A stretch of 64,000 nt of DNA from Pseudomonadota bacterium (lineage in GTDB: Bacteria; Pseudomonadota; Alphaproteobacteria; Azospirillales; Azospirillaceae). Position numbers and translations under genes: made by a program. Below the pieces are notes generated by a model that worked only from the letters and a program-made list of their open reading frames with translations, was not told where the DNA came from and did no database searches. The DNA lies in NCBI GenBank assembly GCA_023423695.1, contig JAFAFA010000013.1, positions 1 through 64,000 of the forward strand. Reading direction: 5' to 3'. Below, piece by piece: positions 17,109-27,146 of the stretch (position 1 is the first letter of the stretch; every line of letters begins with the position of its first letter).

Positions 17109-18560
17109 TCACGCCGCCTGGATCGAGGTGGCGAGCGACGCCACCTCGCTCTGCAACTGGGCGGCACTCCGGCGCACCACGTCCAGCCGCCGCTCCATCG
17201 CCTCCGCTGCGGAACCGGAGCCGTCGGCAACCGCGCGCACCCCTTCCACCGTCGTCGCCAGACCGCGGGCTTCCTCCGCGGTGGTCTGGATCTGTCCGAT
17301 GATCGACTGGGCGGCGACGCCCTGCTGCTCGATTGCCCCGGCGATTCCCACCGTCACCTCGTTCATGCTGCCGATGGTGTCGACAATCTCCCCGATGGCC
17401 TGCGCGGTGCGCCGGGAGGAAGCCTGGATGTCCGCCACCTGCCGGGCGATGTCGTCGGTCGCCCGCGCGGTCTGGCTGGCCAGCTGCTTGACCTCGCCGG
17501 CGACGACGGCAAAGCCCTTGCCCGCCTCTCCGGCCCGCGCCGCCTCGATGGTCGCATTCAGTGCAAGCAGGTTGGTCTGGCTGGCGATGTCGCCGATCAG
17601 GTGGGTGATGTCCTCGATCTGGGCGGCAGTGCTTTCCAACAGCGAGACGATCTCCCGTGTCGCCGACGCCTGCCGGCTGGCGGTGGAAACGATGCCGGTG
17701 GCACGGTCGAGCTGTCCGCGGATGACGCCGGTTGATCCGGCGAGCTGATCCGCCGCCACCGTCATGCCATGCGCCCGTTCCACCGCCCCGGCGATGGAGC
17801 GCAAGGCGTCGCCCAGCTGCACGCGCGTGCTGCCGATGGTGGAGGCAACGGCTTGGGAGTCGCCGCTCAGCGCATCGGACGCCGTCAGGATCTGATCGGC
17901 AGAGCTGCCGATCACCGCCTGCAGCCTGCCGGCCACCTCGGCGAGGGTGCGACGGCGCTCCTCGCCCGCGCGTTCCTCCGTCGCCCGCTGCTCGGCGGCC
18001 AGCGACTCGGCTTGGCGGCGGGCTTCCTCGGCGGTCGCCAATGTCGCCTCCAGGCTGTTCAGCAGGCCCTGCCCTTTCCAGGCGACTGCCACCAGAACCG
18101 TCACCTCCACCAGCACCGCCACCGCGTGGTAGAGCACCCGCAAGAGGTTCCCGCCTTCCGGCAGCAGGGCGTAGGGCAGGGCGAAGTTCAGGATCAGGTG
18201 ATGCCCCGCGACGGCCAGTGTCGCCATCACCAGCGCGCCGACGTCGATGAAGGCGATCAGCGCCGCCAGATTGGCGAAGAACAGGAAATGCAGATCGACC
18301 TGCCAGGGCTGTCCCTGCCCCGCCGCGATGACCAGGGCGCTCTGCAGCATCAGCGCCACCGCCGACAGGCTGCGCCGCGTTGCGCCGTTGGCCGAGAGCC
18401 GTCCCAGCGTCGCGCCGGACGTGACCAGCAGGGCAAGCACCGGAATGACCCAACCGCGGTCCATCGACCAGGAGAACAGGGCCAGGATCGGGACATAGCT
18501 CCACAGATAGGCGAGAATCGCCCGCTCGCTGGCGGCACGCAGGCGGTCGAGATTGTTCAT
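17109..18560 (-). CDS. Methyl-accepting chemotaxis protein without a periplasmic sensor domain
   Basis: 483 residues. The first 175 form several closely spaced membrane helices with no large periplasmic loop, so sensing is probably by the membrane domain or a partner protein. A cytoplasmic coiled coil follows. The hairpin tip that contacts CheA/CheW is at SQTNLLALNATIEAARAG, followed by EAGKGFAVVAGEVKQLA. The ATG at 18560 has GGAG seven bases upstream. A second ATG six codons earlier forms an ATGA overlap with the upstream small gene, so the two genes are coupled either way. Confidence 0.9.
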   Translation of the reverse strand: MNNLDRLRAASERAILAYLWSYVPILALFSWSMDRGWVIPVLALLVTSGATLGRLSANGATRRSLSAVALMLQSALVIAAGQGQPWQVDLHFLFFANLAALIAFIDVGALVMATLAVAGHHLILNFALPYALLPEGGNLLRVLYHAVAVLVEVTVLVAVAWKGQGLLNSLEATLATAEEARRQAESLAAEQRATEERAGEERRRTLAEVAGRLQAVIGSSADQILTASDALSGDSQAVASTIGSTRVQLGDALRSIAGAVERAHGMTVAADQLAGSTGVIRGQLDRATGIVSTASRQASATREIVSLLESTAAQIEDITHLIGDIASQTNLLALNATIEAARAGEAGKGFAVVAGEVKQLASQTARATDDIARQVADIQASSRRTAQAIGEIVDTIGSMNEVTVGIAGAIEQQGVAAQSIIGQIQTTAEEARGLATTVEGVRAVADGSGSAAEAMERRLDVVRRSAAQLQSEVASLATSIQAA

Positions 18561-18574
18561 GGAGTGGCTCCGGG

Positions 18575-18889
18575 TCATGACGGCAGACGGCGCGGGTCCG
18601 CGCATCCGGCAAGAAGCGGATCGAGCAGCAGCCACGCGCCATGCCGGTGGAGGGAAGCGGCGAAGTCCGGGTGCGCCGATTTGGCGACGACGATGTTCGC
18701 GAAGGGGCCGCCACGCAGGGCGGTCCCGCCGGCTGCCGACACACGCGCCATTGCCTCGGCCAACGTGGTGCCGGGAGCGAACACCACGGCAACCGGCCCG
18801 GTCGGGTCAACCGCGCCGGAGACGGCCACCGGAAGGGCGGCGGCACCGGCCAGAAGCAGGAGGATGGCGGGGAGATAGGAACGGATCAT
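18575..18889 (-). CDS. Small exported protein coupled to the chemoreceptor gene
   Basis: 104 residues with a signal peptide (MIRSYLPAILLLLAGAAALP) and a mature part of about 80 residues containing AVVFAPGTTLAEAMARVSAA, GGPFANIVVAKSAHPDF and a single Cys near the end. No family is recognised with confidence. Its stop overlaps an upstream ATG of the chemoreceptor gene. As that receptor has no periplasmic domain of its own, a periplasmic partner role is an attractive but untested idea. Confidence 0.7.
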   Translation of the reverse strand: MIRSYLPAILLLLAGAAALPVAVSGAVDPTGPVAVVFAPGTTLAEAMARVSAAGGTALRGGPFANIVVAKSAHPDFAASLHRHGAWLLLDPLLAGCADPRRLPS

Positions 18890-19023
18890 CGGCGGAAGGC
18901 ACCCATGCGCAGACGAACGGACATGTTCACAGCGACAGCTACGCAGCGCCCGCACGTCTGGATCTCAGACTCGCCCTAAAGTTCGATCTGCACCAAGGCA
19001 GATACCGGAAGCGGAGAATGCCT

Positions 19024-19212
19024 ATGATGGATTCAGAACTCAGTCGTCGCGATCAGCTTGCAGCGATGAACACATCCGCTGAACGAAGCATATCAATAAG
19101 CACCTTTGGATGCTTTGATTTCATCAACGCCGCACTTGGTGTTTTCCCCAATGGCAGCGGATGGCCACTTGCACAAATTACGCAGAAGCGAAATAAAAAG
19201 CCGATCTTTTGA
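19024..19212 (+). CDS. Possible small protein in a low-GC patch
   Basis: 62 residues beginning MMDSELSRRDQLAAMN and ending in a basic tail (KRNKKPIF). GGAG stands seven bases before the first ATG. The reading frame lies in a patch (about 18960-19220) that is visibly poorer in GC than the flanks. Nothing is recognised in the sequence, and it may be chance coding in a decayed intergenic region. Confidence 0.3.
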   Translation: MMDSELSRRDQLAAMNTSAERSISISTFGCFDFINAALGVFPNGSGWPLAQITQKRNKKPIF

Positions 19213-19213
19213 A

Positions 19214-19244
19214 AGAAAAAAACCGCCGGACGCCCGCCCGGCGC
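19214..19244 (-). terminator. Terminator after the ferritin-like gene
   Basis: On the minus strand GCCGG and CCGGC pair around an 8-base loop. They are followed by CGG and a run of seven T. It lies about 80 bases downstream of the stop at 19325. Confidence 0.6.
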
Positions 19245-19324
19245 CTGGATGCGCAGCCAAGGCTACGGAGGCGGGCAGGAGTACCGGCGGCTCGGACGCG
19301 CTCAAACAACCATCGGAACGGCGA

Positions 19325-20149
19325 TCAGGCAGCCTGGGCGGCCAGCTTCCTGGCTTGGCGGTCGATAAACCACCAGGCGCCACGCGAGGCCACGCTGCAC
19401 AGCCGCGAGTGCGGCTTCAGGCCACAGGCCTTGAACACCATGGCGATGGCGCGGTCGACGTGCTTGCGGCGATAGCGGCCGAACGCGCGGCGCTTGTAGG
19501 CGGCGTTGTAGACCTTGTGCTCGTAGGTGGCGTCCGCCGGGGCGTTGGCGGCGTAATAGGCATAAGCAAGCTCGTCATCCTCGGACTCGCCGATGCGCGA
19601 CAGCGCCACCTTCAGGCGCTGGACCTTGTTCAGCCCTTCACGGTCCAGGTACTTCTTGGCGTAGGTGTAGAAGATCTTGTAGTGGCGCAGTTCGTCCGCA
19701 GCGATGTTGCGGCAGATCTCCTTCAGCACCGGCTCGTCGGTCGAATCGCCGATGGCGGCATAGTAGGAACTGGTGCCGGTCTCCACCATGCATCGGGCGA
19801 TCATCTCGCCGGTGCGCGACCCGCGGACCGAGGCGTCCAGCTCGATCGGCACCCGGTAGCCGGCGCGGAAACGCTCGACCGCCGCCCGGAAATCGAAGGT
19901 GGGATCGACCAGCTCTGCCCAGCGGCCCAGCGCCTCGCCATGTTGGACCTCCTCGACGGCCCAGCCGCGAGCGACCTCCTGGAACTCCGGATCGTCGTTG
20001 AAGACGTTGCACAGATAGGCCGTGTAGTCGTCGGCGTTGAACTCGACCAGAGCCGCCGCCTTGATCAGGGGGACCAAGTCCGGATCGATCCGGCCGGCAT
20101 CGAAACGGTCCCAGGGAAGCTCATCGATCCGCCAATGCGCACGCGCCAT
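19325..20149 (-). CDS. Ferritin-like diiron protein (acyl-ACP desaturase-like)
   Basis: 274 residues. A four-helix diiron fold is indicated by the repeated E/ExxH pattern: ALVEFNADDY, AVEEVQHGEAL, MVETGTSSYYAA and ADELRHYKIFY. Proteins of this kind are related to soluble acyl-ACP desaturases, but the substrate is unknown. The C-terminus is basic and helical (YKRRAFGRYRRKHVDRAI). The ATG at 20149 (MARAHWRIDELPWDRF) was chosen because the family similarity starts there; a longer frame to 20338 adds residues without similarity and overlaps the atp terminator. Confidence 0.72.
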   Translation of the reverse strand: MARAHWRIDELPWDRFDAGRIDPDLVPLIKAAALVEFNADDYTAYLCNVFNDDPEFQEVARGWAVEEVQHGEALGRWAELVDPTFDFRAAVERFRAGYRVPIELDASVRGSRTGEMIARCMVETGTSSYYAAIGDSTDEPVLKEICRNIAADELRHYKIFYTYAKKYLDREGLNKVQRLKVALSRIGESEDDELAYAYYAANAPADATYEHKVYNAAYKRRAFGRYRRKHVDRAIAMVFKACGLKPHSRLCSVASRGAWWFIDRQARKLAAQAA

Positions 20150-20315
20150 GATCCGCTCTGCCGCCTCGTCTTGGGCCGCCCTGCCGGCGGCCGTGTCCAA
20201 TATCGGGTAGGGTCCGATCCCGTGTCCCCACCAATGCCGTCGGGTGCGGCGGGGTTTGCGGTTCAGGCCTTCGAATGTAATCCGTCTTTTCGGCGATGCA
20301 ACCAAGTCGCAACGG

Positions 20316-20349
20316 AAACGGGCGGCCTGGAAGCCCAAGCCGCCCGTTC
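20316..20349 (-). terminator. Terminator of the atp operon
   Basis: A perfect 10-bp stem (AACGGGCGGC at 20317-20326 with GCCGCCCGTT at 20339-20348), followed on the minus strand by TTTCCGTT. It lies about 60 bases after atpC. Confidence 0.75.
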
Positions 20350-20407
20350 GACCGTAGAGATGTATGCCGTCTGCCCCGGGAAACCCCTGGGCCGACGGAC
20401 TTTCCGC

Positions 20408-20824
20408 TCAGTGAGCGGAGGACTGGCTCAGCGCGTCCAGCTTGGCGCGCGCGACGGCCAGCTTGGACTCCGCAGCGGCGCGCTCGGCGTCCGACTTGCT
20501 GTCGTCCAGATCCTCGGACAGGTCCTTGATCTGCTTCTCGACCGTGGCGCGGTCCAGGTCGGTCAGCGCCACCGCTTCCTCGGCCAGCACGGTGCAGCGG
20601 GCCTCGGTGACCTCGGCGAAGCCGCCGGCGACGAAGACGCGGTCGACCACGCGGTCGCCCTCATAGACGTCGATGACACCCGGACGCACGGTCGAGATCA
20701 TCGGCGAATGGCCGGCGAGCACGCCGAAATCGCCTTCCGAACCCGGCACCACGACCATGTCCACGGGCTGCGACTTCAGCAGCTTTTCCGGCGAGACCAG
20801 CTCGAATTCGACTTTATCGGCCAT
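20408..20824 (-). CDS. atpC: ATP synthase F1 epsilon subunit
   Basis: 138 residues of the central stalk subunit. The N-terminal beta-sandwich has KVEFELVSPEKLL, DMVVVPGSEGDFGVLAGHSP and VFVAGGFAEV; the C-terminal helices include LTDLDRATVEKQI. It couples rotation to proton flow and can inhibit ATP hydrolysis. It is the last gene of atpHAGDC, 142 bases after atpD, and the gap contains a G/C palindrome. Confidence 0.95.
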   Translation of the reverse strand: MADKVEFELVSPEKLLKSQPVDMVVVPGSEGDFGVLAGHSPMISTVRPGVIDVYEGDRVVDRVFVAGGFAEVTEARCTVLAEEAVALTDLDRATVEKQIKDLSEDLDDSKSDAERAAAESKLAVARAKLDALSQSSAH

Positions 20825-20850
20825 GGGTTTCCTGGTGCCTCTTCATAGGA

Positions 20851-20880
20851 ACCCCCTCCCCCGTGACGGGGGGAGGGGGT
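20851..20880. repeat. G/C-tract palindrome between atpD and atpC
   Basis: C5-T-C5 is followed by a short GTGA centre and G6-A-G5, giving an almost perfect hairpin. It belongs to a family of similar elements at 47830, 48488, 54929, 56622 and 62495. Confidence 0.6.
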
Positions 20881-20966
20881 GTGCTGATGTCGATTTCCGT
20901 CCGGCCTTCCCTGGCGCCTTCGAAAGGCCGATCGGGCCGGGTCGGAATGCCGCGTCCCGGATGGGA

Positions 20967-22388
<1,422 letters not shown>

Positions 22389-22474
22389 GGAGTAAAGCTC
22401 CCTAGGAACTCGGTAAGTGTCGGTATGCCGTCGCCGGCGCAAATAGGCTGGACGCTACGTGTCGGATGCGGCCT

Positions 22475-23362
22475 TTACAGGGCCTCGGCACCGGAGATGA
22501 TCTCGATCAGCTCCTTGGTGATGTAGGCCTGGCGCGTCCGGTTGTAGGTGATCGTCAGCTTGTTGATCATGTCGCCGGCGTTGCGCGTCGCGTTGTCCAT
22601 CGCGGTCATCCGGGCGCCCTGTTCGGACGCGGCGCTCTCCAGGAGGGCGCGGTAGATCTGGATGGACAGGTTGCGCGGCAGCAGTTCGGCGAGGATCTGC
22701 TCCTCGTCCGGCTCGAACTCGTACATCGCCTTGGCATCGGCACCGGCGGCCTCGGCGGCCTCGGTGGCGACGGCGAAGGGGATGAGCTGCTGAACCGTGA
22801 CGATCTGGGAGATCGCCGACTTGAACTTGTTGAAGATGACCGAGCAGACGTCGAACTCGCCGGCATCGAACATCGCCAGCACCTTCGTCGCCACCATGTC
22901 GGCGTCGCTGAAGCCGAGCCGGCGACGGCCGACATCCTCGTAGCTCTCGACGATCAGGGAGGCGAACTCGCGCTTCAGCTGGTCGCGGCCCTTGCGGCCG
23001 ACGGTCAGCACCTTGACGGTCTTGCCTTCGCTCTGCAGGCGCGTGATCTGGCGCTTGGCCTCACGGACGATGGAGCCGTTGAAGGCGCCGCACAGACCGC
23101 GGTCGGAGCTGATGACGACCAGCAGGTGCACCTTGTCGGCGCCCGTCCCGGTCATCAGCTTCGGGCCGTTGCCGCTGTCCTGCACGTTGGCGGCCAGGGA
23201 GGACAGCATGCGGCCCATGCGCTCCGCGTAGGGACCGCTGGCTTCCGCCTGGTCCTGAGCGCGGCGCAGCTTGGAAGCCGCAACCATCTTCATGGCCGAG
23301 GTGATCTTGCGCGTCGACTGGACGCTCGAGATCCGGTTCTTTAGGTCCTTGAGGTTAGGCAT
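22475..23362 (-). CDS. atpG: ATP synthase F1 gamma subunit
   Basis: 295 residues. Rotor shaft with the conserved ends: N-terminal LKDLKNRISSVQSTRKITSA and C-terminal MTAMDNATRNAGDMI, both part of the long coiled coil. The central Rossmann-like part has VVISSDRGLCGAFN. The gene is separated from atpA by 87 bases and from atpD by 86 bases. Confidence 0.97.
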   Translation of the reverse strand: MPNLKDLKNRISSVQSTRKITSAMKMVAASKLRRAQDQAEASGPYAERMGRMLSSLAANVQDSGNGPKLMTGTGADKVHLLVVISSDRGLCGAFNGSIVREAKRQITRLQSEGKTVKVLTVGRKGRDQLKREFASLIVESYEDVGRRRLGFSDADMVATKVLAMFDAGEFDVCSVIFNKFKSAISQIVTVQQLIPFAVATEAAEAAGADAKAMYEFEPDEEQILAELLPRNLSIQIYRALLESAASEQGARMTAMDNATRNAGDMINKLTITYNRTRQAYITKELIEIISGAEAL

Positions 23363-23449
23363 GCCGGCCCTTCAATTCCGCTCGAGGTCGTTCCGTGACC
23401 GTCTCTACAAGACGGTGGGGGGCGGTTTCCCGCCCCCGCGCGCGGTCGG

Positions 23450-24979
23450 TCAGGCGAAGACCTTGGCGAAGCCGTCGAGGAACGCCTTCAGCTTCTCTTC
23501 GGTCGCCGAGGTGATCTGCTTGTCGGTGCGGATCGCCGCCAGGATATCGGCGCCCTTGGCGCGGATTTCCGACAGGAACTTGGCCTCGAAGCGGTTCACG
23601 TCCTCGACGCGGATGGCGTCCAGGTAGCCCTTCACGCCGGCGAAGATCGACACGACCTGCTCTTCGACGGGCAGCGGCTGGAACTGGCCCTGCTTCAGCA
23701 GTTCGGTCAGACGGGCGCCGCGGGCCAGCAGGCGCTGGGTCGAGGCGTCGAGGTCCGAGGCGAACTGGGCGAAGGCGGCCATCTCGCGGTACTGCGCGAG
23801 TTCCATCTTGATGGTGCCGGCAACCTGCTTCATCGCCTTGATCTGGGCGGCGGAGCCGACGCGGCTCACCGACAGACCGACGTTGATGGCGGGGCGGATG
23901 CCCTTATAGAACAGGCCCGTTTCCAGGAAGATCTGACCGTCGGTGATCGAGATCACGTTGGTCGGGATGTAGGCGGACACGTCGCCGGCCTGGGTCTCGA
24001 TGACCGGCAGGGCGGTCAGCGAGCCGTTGCCGTGGGCGTCGCCCATCTTGGCGGCGCGCTCAAGCAGGCGGCTGTGGAGGTAGAACACGTCGCCCGGATA
24101 GGCTTCGCGGCCCGGCGGACGGCGGAGCAGCAGCGACATCTGGCGGTAGGCGACGGCCTGCTTGGACAGATCGTCGTACACGATCAGGGCGTGCATGCCG
24201 TTGTCGCGGAAATACTCGCCCATCGTGCAGCCGGTGTACGGCGCCAGGAACTGCAGCGGAGCCGGCTCCGACGCGGTGGCGGCGACGACGATGGAGTATT
24301 CCATGGCGCCGGCGTCTTCCAGGGTCTTGACGATCTGGGCGACGGTCGAACGCTTCTGGCCGACGGCGACGTAGATGCAGTAGAGCTTCTTGCTCTCGTC
24401 GTCGCCCTGGTTGATCGGCTTCTGGTTCAGGAAGGTGTCGATGACGACGGCGGTCTTGCCGGTCTGACGGTCACCGATGATCAGCTCGCGCTGGCCGCGC
24501 CCGATCGGAACCAGGCTGTCGACGGCCTTCAGGCCGGTCTGCATCGGCTCGTGCACCGACTTGCGCGGGATGATGCCGGGGGCCTTCACCTCGACGCGCT
24601 TGCGCTCGACGTTGACCAGCGGGCCCTTGCCGTCGATCGGGTTGCCCAGACCGTCGACCACGCGGCCCAGCAGGCCACGGCCGACCGGAACGTCGACGAT
24701 GGTGCCGGTGCGCTTGACGGTGTCGCCTTCCTTGATGCCGCGGTCGTCGCCGAAGATCACGATACCGACATTGTCGGTCTCGAGGTTCAGCGCCATGCCC
24801 TGCAGGCCACCCGGGAACTCGACCATTTCGCCGGCGCGGACGTTGTCCAGACCGTGCACGCGGGCGACGCCGTCACCCACCGACAGGACCTGACCAACCT
24901 CGGCGACATCCGCCTCGGTCCCGAAATTCGCGATCTGCTGCTTGAGGATCGCAGAGATTTCTGCGGCGCGGATATCCAT
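23450..24979 (-). CDS. atpA: ATP synthase F1 alpha subunit
   Basis: 509 residues, the usual length. P-loop GDRQTGKTAV (about 170), ASEPAPLQFLAPYTG, YDDLSKQAVAYRQMSLLLRR and ISVTDGQIFL-type motif (ISITDGQIFLE) are present. Non-catalytic nucleotide-binding subunit of F1. Its ATG shares one base with the atpH stop (TGATG). Confidence 0.97.
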   Translation of the reverse strand: MDIRAAEISAILKQQIANFGTEADVAEVGQVLSVGDGVARVHGLDNVRAGEMVEFPGGLQGMALNLETDNVGIVIFGDDRGIKEGDTVKRTGTIVDVPVGRGLLGRVVDGLGNPIDGKGPLVNVERKRVEVKAPGIIPRKSVHEPMQTGLKAVDSLVPIGRGQRELIIGDRQTGKTAVVIDTFLNQKPINQGDDESKKLYCIYVAVGQKRSTVAQIVKTLEDAGAMEYSIVVAATASEPAPLQFLAPYTGCTMGEYFRDNGMHALIVYDDLSKQAVAYRQMSLLLRRPPGREAYPGDVFYLHSRLLERAAKMGDAHGNGSLTALPVIETQAGDVSAYIPTNVISITDGQIFLETGLFYKGIRPAINVGLSVSRVGSAAQIKAMKQVAGTIKMELAQYREMAAFAQFASDLDASTQRLLARGARLTELLKQGQFQPLPVEEQVVSIFAGVKGYLDAIRVEDVNRFEAKFLSEIRAKGADILAAIRTDKQITSATEEKLKAFLDGFAKVFA

Positions 24980-25548
24980 CAGACTGATCCCCCTGAGGCC
25001 TTCATGGCGAGTTGCAATTTGTTCAGCTTCGTGCGCACCGAGGTATCGACCATGCGCGAGCCGAACTTAACGATCATGCCGCCGATCAGCTCCGGATCGA
25101 CGGAGGTGTTCACCAACACCTTGGAACCGATGGACGCCTTGAGCGCGTCGATGACGGCGTTGCGCTGGGCGTCGCTCAGCGGCTGGGCCGAAGTGACCTG
25201 CGCCGTGACCTCGCCGCGGCGCCGGGCCAGTTCGGCCAGGAAGCCTTCGATCATCCCGTCGATCGCGAACAGGCGGCGGTTGGCCGCCACCAGCCCGATG
25301 AAGCGCTTGGTCAGGTCCGACAGGCCGGCGCCGTCCAGGACGGCGGCCATGGCCCTGCCCTGATCGGCACGGCTGATGACGGGGCTGCGGACGAGGCGAC
25401 GGAGGTCAGCGCTCTCGGCCAGGATCTGCTTCAGCGTGGTCAGATCGCTCGCGACCGTGTCCAACGCCTGGTTTTCGTCCGCAAGCTCGAACAGCGCGAT
25501 GGAGTAACGCGCGGCGAGTTCGGATACGCCTGTTCCTTCGGATGCCAC
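24979..25548 (-). CDS. atpH: ATP synthase delta subunit
   Basis: 189 residues of the peripheral stalk subunit (OSCP/delta family). N-terminal ARYSIALFELADENQ and C-terminal NTSVDPELIGGMIVKFGSRMVDTS are diagnostic. It is the first gene of the F1 operon; F0 genes are not in the window, as expected in alphaproteobacteria where they form a separate operon. It overlaps atpA by one base. Confidence 0.95.
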   Translation of the reverse strand: MASEGTGVSELAARYSIALFELADENQALDTVASDLTTLKQILAESADLRRLVRSPVISRADQGRAMAAVLDGAGLSDLTKRFIGLVAANRRLFAIDGMIEGFLAELARRRGEVTAQVTSAQPLSDAQRNAVIDALKASIGSKVLVNTSVDPELIGGMIVKFGSRMVDTSVRTKLNKLQLAMKASGGSV

Positions 25549-25931
25549 CTGATCCCTCGAATTGAGTTCGGTAGACGGTGAATTCGGCGGCCTTATAGGG
25601 TGTCAACCCGAGGCACAAACACCCCGGCCGCGAAAGCGAGCGGTCCAATATCACAGGAATCGCGCCTACGCAACGGGGTCTGGACAATTTGACTGCGGCG
25701 TTTTGAGCAACTGCGGAATCATTGGTCGCAACTGCGTTCGCCAATGACTCGAGTCGGGCTCGACTGGTCATACCGGCTGTGACTTCGATGTGGCCCCAAT
25801 CTCGGCTTAATTCAAGGTTAACCAATCTGATCCAGGGTCGGACAGAACCGCCCAGCCGGCCGATCCGCCACCGTTTCCGGTCGTTTCGCCACGCTCGAGG
25901 CCGGTCCAGAGAGACCAGGGGCCCTTCCGCC
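25549..25931. other. Divergent region upstream of the atp operon
   Basis: 383 bases between atpH (leftward) and a small rightward gene. On the minus strand TTGACA (25601-25606) and TATAAG (25592-25597) stand only three bases apart, so one of them may belong to the atp promoter with a weaker partner. The right part (about 25680-25830) is less GC-rich. No gene is supported here. Confidence 0.5.
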
Positions 25932-26315
25932 ATGACCATCCTGCCGACGCCAGATCCCAGTGCAGATGCCGTTGCGATCGCCGATGCCGGCATCGGATCG
26001 CGGCCGTCGAACGTCATCCAGTTCTGCCGCGCCCGCTTCACCCCGGAAGACCTGGACGCCTTCTCCGCGGTCGCCGAACCCAAGCTGAGCCACGGCCATT
26101 GGGCCGGAGTGCTGCGCGAGTCGGGCCGCGACCATGACCGCCTGCTGGTGCTTCTTCCCGAGGTGGACCGACCGGTCTTCCGCTTCGAACGCGACGCCAG
26201 GGGGCGCTACAGCCTGTCCTTCCACGACCGGTCCGGCTGGTACGGCATCGGGGCCGGCGACAGCGCCGCAGACTGCCTGTCGATCTGGCGCCCGCGCCGG
26301 CCGCGGACGCCGTGA
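25932..26315 (+). CDS. Hypothetical protein, 127 residues
   Basis: Not recognised as a named family. The middle reads like a small beta-sheet domain: RARFTPEDLDAFSAVAEPKL, then DHDRLLVLLPEVDRPVFRFE and YSLSFHDRSGWYGIGAGDSA. There is no signal peptide. The first 30 residues are low-complexity. The ATG at 25932 follows AGGGG at nine bases. Codon use matches the neighbours. Confidence 0.6.
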   Translation: MTILPTPDPSADAVAIADAGIGSRPSNVIQFCRARFTPEDLDAFSAVAEPKLSHGHWAGVLRESGRDHDRLLVLLPEVDRPVFRFERDARGRYSLSFHDRSGWYGIGAGDSAADCLSIWRPRRPRTP

Positions 26316-26370
26316 CCGCCGGACGGACTCCAGCCGGCTCCCGAACGCCGGCCGCTGAATTCCACCATGT

Positions 26371-26401
26371 AAAAAAGTGACGTGCGGCGGGATGCCGCAC
26401 G
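26371..26401 (-). terminator. Terminator after the Cache-domain gene
   Basis: An 8-bp perfect stem (CGTGCGGC/GCCGCACG, 26381-26401) with a 5-base loop. It is followed on the minus strand by TCAC and six T. It lies about 45 bases after the stop at 26444. Confidence 0.65.
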
Positions 26402-26443
26402 GGTTCCACTGTCGAACCGGACGTCCGGCCCGATCCATCCGGC

Positions 26444-26959
26444 CTACCGATAGACCCCGACAGCCAGCATGTAGGGCTTGCCGTTCAGCACCAGACGGCG
26501 GGCGTGCATCGTCTTGCGCGCGACCTGCCCGGTCAGCGGATCGATCCACTGGTAGGTGACGTCGGTGCGTCCGTCGCGCGCCACCCCGGCCAGCGCCTCA
26601 CGGATGAAGGGCTTGCCGTCGACGTCGCGCAGATCCCGCAGGTCCGACCCGTTCAGCGTCGCGGTCCAGCCATGGGCGATCATCACGCCGTTGTCGTCCA
26701 GCAGCATCGGGTAGAGGTCGCGGTCGATGTAAGCGCTATCATGGGCGGCAAAAGCTTCGGCCGCCGCATCGGGACCGATCCGCTCCAGCAGATGCTGGGC
26801 ACGGTCGATCATGGTCAGCGCCTCCGCATCCGTGCCGCGGGTATGGGCCGGCGCGCCGGCGGCAAAGGCGATGACCACCAGCAGCAGAAGAACCGGCAGC
26901 ACGGTCAGCAGAGTTTGACGCTGTACGCGCAGACGAAGCTTGGAGATCATGCCGACCAT
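26444..26959 (-). CDS. Membrane-anchored single Cache-domain protein
   Basis: 171 residues from the ATG at 26959: one N-terminal membrane anchor (about 15-38, LLTVLPVLLLLVVIAFAAG) and then a periplasmic sCache_2-type domain with DSAYIDRDLYPMLLDDNGVM, HGWTATLNGSDLRDLRDVDG and YQWIDPLTGQVARKTMHA. Such domains bind small ligands and are normally fused to chemoreceptors or kinases; here there is no signalling domain, so it may work with a partner. An ATG three codons in (MISKLRL) is equally possible. Confidence 0.75.
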   Translation of the reverse strand: MVGMISKLRLRVQRQTLLTVLPVLLLLVVIAFAAGAPAHTRGTDAEALTMIDRAQHLLERIGPDAAAEAFAAHDSAYIDRDLYPMLLDDNGVMIAHGWTATLNGSDLRDLRDVDGKPFIREALAGVARDGRTDVTYQWIDPLTGQVARKTMHARRLVLNGKPYMLAVGVYR

Positions 26960-27146
26960 CAGCCTGAACCTGTGCCTGTGGTGTTTGGGTCCGGGAAGGA
27001 TGTTTCGATTCGGAACCATCCCGGCCGTGGTAATACCGTGACCGCCGCCGCGCAATGGACCAAACGTCACAGGTGCCATGCCCGGCCCTCACGGCGACCG
27101 ATACGGGTCAATTCGCCGCAGCTTCGCCGGACGGCACTAAGGACAC

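Noticed and set aside
20150..20338. Longer start for the ferritin-like gene
   Set aside because: The additional 63 residues show no family pattern and would overlap the atp operon terminator.
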